A stretch of DNA of 64,000 nucleotides from IMG/VR virus record IMGVR_UViG_3300044970_001522, positions 125,901 to 189,900 of that record; one strand, given 5' to 3'. Each line of letters starts with the position of its first letter. Positions within the stretch are counted from its first letter, which is position 1. This document shows, piece after piece, positions 61,846 through 64,000 of this stretch. The notes below the pieces were generated by a model, which saw nothing but the letters and a program-made list of their open reading frames with translations, searched no databases and was not told the DNA's origin. The translations under genes were made by a program, and so were the position numbers. This DNA is from a virus.

Positions 61846-63171
61846 ATGGCACACGGTTCTTTTTCTTTTGAAGCTCTCCAAGCGTACGAAGCTCTCGTCG
61901 CCGAGACGCACCCTTTGAACTTCTCCGAGGGGGAAACGTACGACTTTACACGTTGTGTGAGGAAGGACGGTACTATATACGGTAGCCGAGGAAAGTGTAA
62001 GCAGGGTACAGAAATTGGGGCGAAAGAGGAGAGTCAAGTAAAAGGAAAGCGTGGCCCTAAGGCAGGGGGAATGAGGCTCACCGAAAAAATAAAAGGGTTG
62101 GGAGCTGAAGACCTTAAGAAGGTTCTCCAGGACCCTCGCGTAACCCCAAAGCAAAGGGCAGTTTTAGAAGGTTTGCTCAAGAGCAAAGGGGGAGTGAAAG
62201 CTCCTGAGGGCCAGATGTCCAAGAAGGGTAGCGGGCCAGATAGGAAAACCAGCAGGGAAGAGCTGAGGAAAGCAGTCTCAGAAAACAACCCTAAGGTGCA
62301 GGATGAATACGATTGGGTTGGGTCAGGCCCCAAAGCAGTGGCGGAAATAAAAAGAAGTTACAGGATGATGCAAACCCTGGTCAAGTCGCCGGAGTTGGAC
62401 ACGGTTGCAAATAAGGCTCGATTGATTAATCTTCGACTGTTGATTTATCAGAAGGAAAGAGAGCTGAAGGAAAGGAAGAAGCCAGGCAGAGACCCGAAGA
62501 CGTACGAAGCGGATCTAAAGAATTCCCCTAAGTATGACAAGACTCCGGGAAGTAGCTCCCCGATTCCTAAACGAGTCCCGAAAGATTCCGGTGAAACAGA
62601 ATTACCGTGGTCGCCAAGTTTAAAGTCCCTTTACGAGAAGCAGGGATTCAACGCCAAGCCCGAACTTGTTGCAACGGTTGACGATTTACGAAAACGAAAG
62701 GACATTGTAACAAACTCGGACGGGTCACCTCTAATCTTCTATCGTGGTGTTGGGGACGAGAAATTCGCGGATCAATTTAAGGGGTTGGGGAGCGAGGGGG
62801 GTAGTCACTACCCTGGTAAAGGAATATTCGGCAATGGGTCCTACGCCGCAGCACCTTCCTACCACGACCCGAGCGAAGCGTCTACCCGTAAAGCCATTAA
62901 GACAGCAAAAGAGTATGCAGGGGATAGGAATAATCTTTCTTCAAAAGTTACGGCTTTTGCACTTAGAAAAGACGCAAATATAGTACAATTCAGTGGTAAA
63001 ACAGCGCAAGAGGGAATGGAACAGCTCATGGGGTGGAGGGAAATAACCCTGAACGAAGCTCAGAATAAGACCGGGTACCGCTTCAAGGACTTGGGGGGAA
63101 GCTGCAGCGGCAGTGGGAATCCACGCCTTCACTTTCCCCTCACTTGGGAAAGACTATTTGGTTCTCCTTAA
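61846..63171 (+). CDS. ADP-ribosyltransferase-like protein with C-x13-C tag
   Basis: The start ATG 61846 gives MAHGSFSFEALQAYEAL and then YDFTRCV-x7-YGSRGKCKQGTE. A long charged linker (about 70-285) follows. The C-terminal 145 residues read FYRGVGDEKF with Arg300, then GKGIFGNGSYAAAP near 325-337, then a helix with AKEYAGD and VTAFAL. This is the R...G-x-G-x-[YF]-x-[ST]-like layout of ADP-ribosyltransferases, as in phage Alt/MuF-linked toxins. The catalytic Glu is not certain. If real, it would modify host proteins after delivery. Confidence 0.6.
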   Translation: MAHGSFSFEALQAYEALVAETHPLNFSEGETYDFTRCVRKDGTIYGSRGKCKQGTEIGAKEESQVKGKRGPKAGGMRLTEKIKGLGAEDLKKVLQDPRVTPKQRAVLEGLLKSKGGVKAPEGQMSKKGSGPDRKTSREELRKAVSENNPKVQDEYDWVGSGPKAVAEIKRSYRMMQTLVKSPELDTVANKARLINLRLLIYQKERELKERKKPGRDPKTYEADLKNSPKYDKTPGSSSPIPKRVPKDSGETELPWSPSLKSLYEKQGFNAKPELVATVDDLRKRKDIVTNSDGSPLIFYRGVGDEKFADQFKGLGSEGGSHYPGKGIFGNGSYAAAPSYHDPSEASTRKAIKTAKEYAGDRNNLSSKVTAFALRKDANIVQFSGKTAQEGMEQLMGWREITLNEAQNKTGYRFKDLGGSCSGSGNPRLHFPLTWERLFGSP

Positions 63172-63222
63172 CCGTGGAGCAATCATTGCCGCCATGGACT
63201 CACAAATCCCCGACGAAAACGA

Positions 63223-63387
63223 ATGAACATCAACGACCCCACAATCAGCCGCATTCTCGCTGTTCTTATTCAACCGGTCCTTTTCGAGGATAGGCGCAAG
63301 TTCATCGAAGATGCCGAGAAAGCAACCAACATGGACTCCTTCATCAGGGGCATTAACAGGTACAAGACGGATACTACTGAGACATAG
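63223..63387 (+). CDS. Very small protein, 54 aa
   Basis: An ATG-started frame lies in the gap between the ADP-ribosyltransferase-like gene and the lysin. The sequence (ILAVLIQPVLFEDRRKFIEDA) suggests an amphipathic helix pair. No family recognised. It is supported mainly by codon usage and by a ten-residue frame ending in ATGA overlap with its start. Confidence 0.45.
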   Translation: MNINDPTISRILAVLIQPVLFEDRRKFIEDAEKATNMDSFIRGINRYKTDTTET

Positions 63388-63437
63388 GCCGGGGGAACCT
63401 TTCCTTGTGCTCTCAGGGACTCCTCTTACGGGGCCGA

Positions 63438-63444
63438 GGGTAAA
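63438..63444 (+). promoter_or_regulatory. GGGTAAA motif, candidate late promoter
   Basis: Motif 43 bases before ATG 63481, followed by ACCTTAGTAACC. Confidence 0.6.
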
Positions 63445-63480
63445 ACCTTAGTAACCAAGTAACTAAGTAACCAGGGAACA

Positions 63481-64000
63481 ATGCCACAATTCACACCGGA
63501 AAAGTTTCTCGATTTCGTTCGACACCGTAGAAGCGATAACCCCAACCAAGAAGCTGCTTTCCTCGACTTTGCTAAGCAAGTTTTTGCGAAGCAACCCGAG
63601 CTGCTCACCGACGAAGCAAAATGGGTGCGAAAATACCGCACGCCCTACACTCCGCCCACACAACCTGTAACCGCCCGTATCAATACCATTTTTAAAAATC
63701 ATCCAGTCGGTTCCCAAGATCTGGAACCCTCTGAAAAGACTTTGGTCCAGGCGGGCACCCGGATGTTGGTCAGCGCTATCACCCCCGACCGTTTTCAACA
63801 CGTCAAGCTCCAGCTTGTCACCCCCATCCTGGCTAGCGATGGCAAAACCAAACTGGATACGGTGTATGCCTATCAGCCCCATGTCGAGCTTGAGGGTCAG
63901 CCGCAGGCGATCAAGCTTCCTGTCAAATATCGTGGCCAAACGGATAACGACTGGCATCCCACCTTTGGCAATGGATACCGCCAGTGCAATCTTACCTCTT
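63481..64000 (+). CDS. Putative C39-like peptidase/lysin, N-terminal part (runs off the window)
   Basis: The frame stays open to the window end for 173 codons. The first 50 residues look phage-like. The later part has a beta domain and then ...FGNGYRQCNLTS, where the Cys in a G-N-G-x4-C setting is the start of a C39-like papain fold seen in cyanobacterial cell-wall proteins. From about 63640 on, codon choice shifts to CAG, CTG, ATC, ACC and GGC, unlike neighbours, suggesting host-derived sequence. A role in lysis is inferred. Confidence 0.55.
   Translation, partial: MPQFTPEKFLDFVRHRRSDNPNQEAAFLDFAKQVFAKQPELLTDEAKWVRKYRTPYTPPTQPVTARINTIFKNHPVGSQDLEPSEKTLVQAGTRMLVSAITPDRFQHVKLQLVTPILASDGKTKLDTVYAYQPHVELEGQPQAIKLPVKYRGQTDNDWHPTFGNGYRQCNLTS

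Noticed and set aside
1-64000. tRNA genes, CRISPR arrays, integrase or attachment sites
   Set aside because: I looked for cloverleaf arms, regularly spaced repeats and recombinase motifs and saw none. A tRNA scan would be decisive.

Overview
The window is one long stretch of a tailed-phage genome (Caudoviricetes) with a contractile-type tail baseplate. It most likely infects a cyanobacterium. The host inference rests on a high-light-inducible (Hli) protein, two small proteins with NblA-like sequence patterns, a SpeD, MazG and ThyX set typical of cyanophages, and a cyanobacterial-looking C39-type lysin at the right end. Genes are packed head to tail on the + strand, with many ATGA and TAATG junctions. 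Only one convincing gene lies on the - strand. I saw no tRNA, rRNA, CRISPR array or insertion sequence, and no gene-free stretch longer than 300 bases; the longest is about 175 bases, at 12738-12912.

Layout. 1-8.8 kb holds virion proteins: two large unknown structural proteins, a gp5/gpV-type baseplate spike, and head-tail adaptor and terminator candidates. 8.8-12.5 kb holds packaging genes, including two different complete-looking large terminases in tandem. 12.5-21.8 kb holds PhoH and then many small uncharacterised proteins, among them likely lysis proteins, Cys-motif tagged proteins and a kinase. 21.8-34.4 kb holds tail fibres, including a collagen-like fibre, and fibre accessory proteins. 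A single - strand DUF3223/HNH nuclease at 34.5-35.2 kb follows. 35.3-39.0 kb holds nucleic acid metabolism genes (DnaQ-like exonuclease, ThyX, FEN-like nuclease). 39.0-46.4 kb holds tail tube/hub proteins and a tape measure protein with a murein peptidase domain. 46.4-58.4 kb holds replication and host-takeover genes: an SSB-like protein, SF3-type primase-helicase, MazG, dCMP deaminase, two sigma factors, a thioredoxin-like protein, SpeD, Hli and class I ribonucleotide reductase. 58.4-64 kb holds a second cluster of tagged effector-like proteins (kinase, ADP-ribosyltransferase-like) and the start of a lysin.

Three signals stand out. First, the 7-mer GGGTAAA occurs 19 times in gene junctions, most often 28-32 bases before a start codon. 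It precedes virion and accessory genes and is absent from the metabolic blocks, so it looks like a phage-specific late promoter, possibly read by one of the two encoded sigma factors. Second, five proteins share an N-terminal module ending in a C-x13-C signature, fused to unrelated C-terminal parts including a kinase-like and an ADP-ribosyltransferase-like domain. I infer a capsid-packaging or delivery tag. Third, a kinase-like gene followed by a small partner gene overlapping at TAATG occurs twice, 38 kb apart. All functions are read from motifs by eye; no database search was possible.
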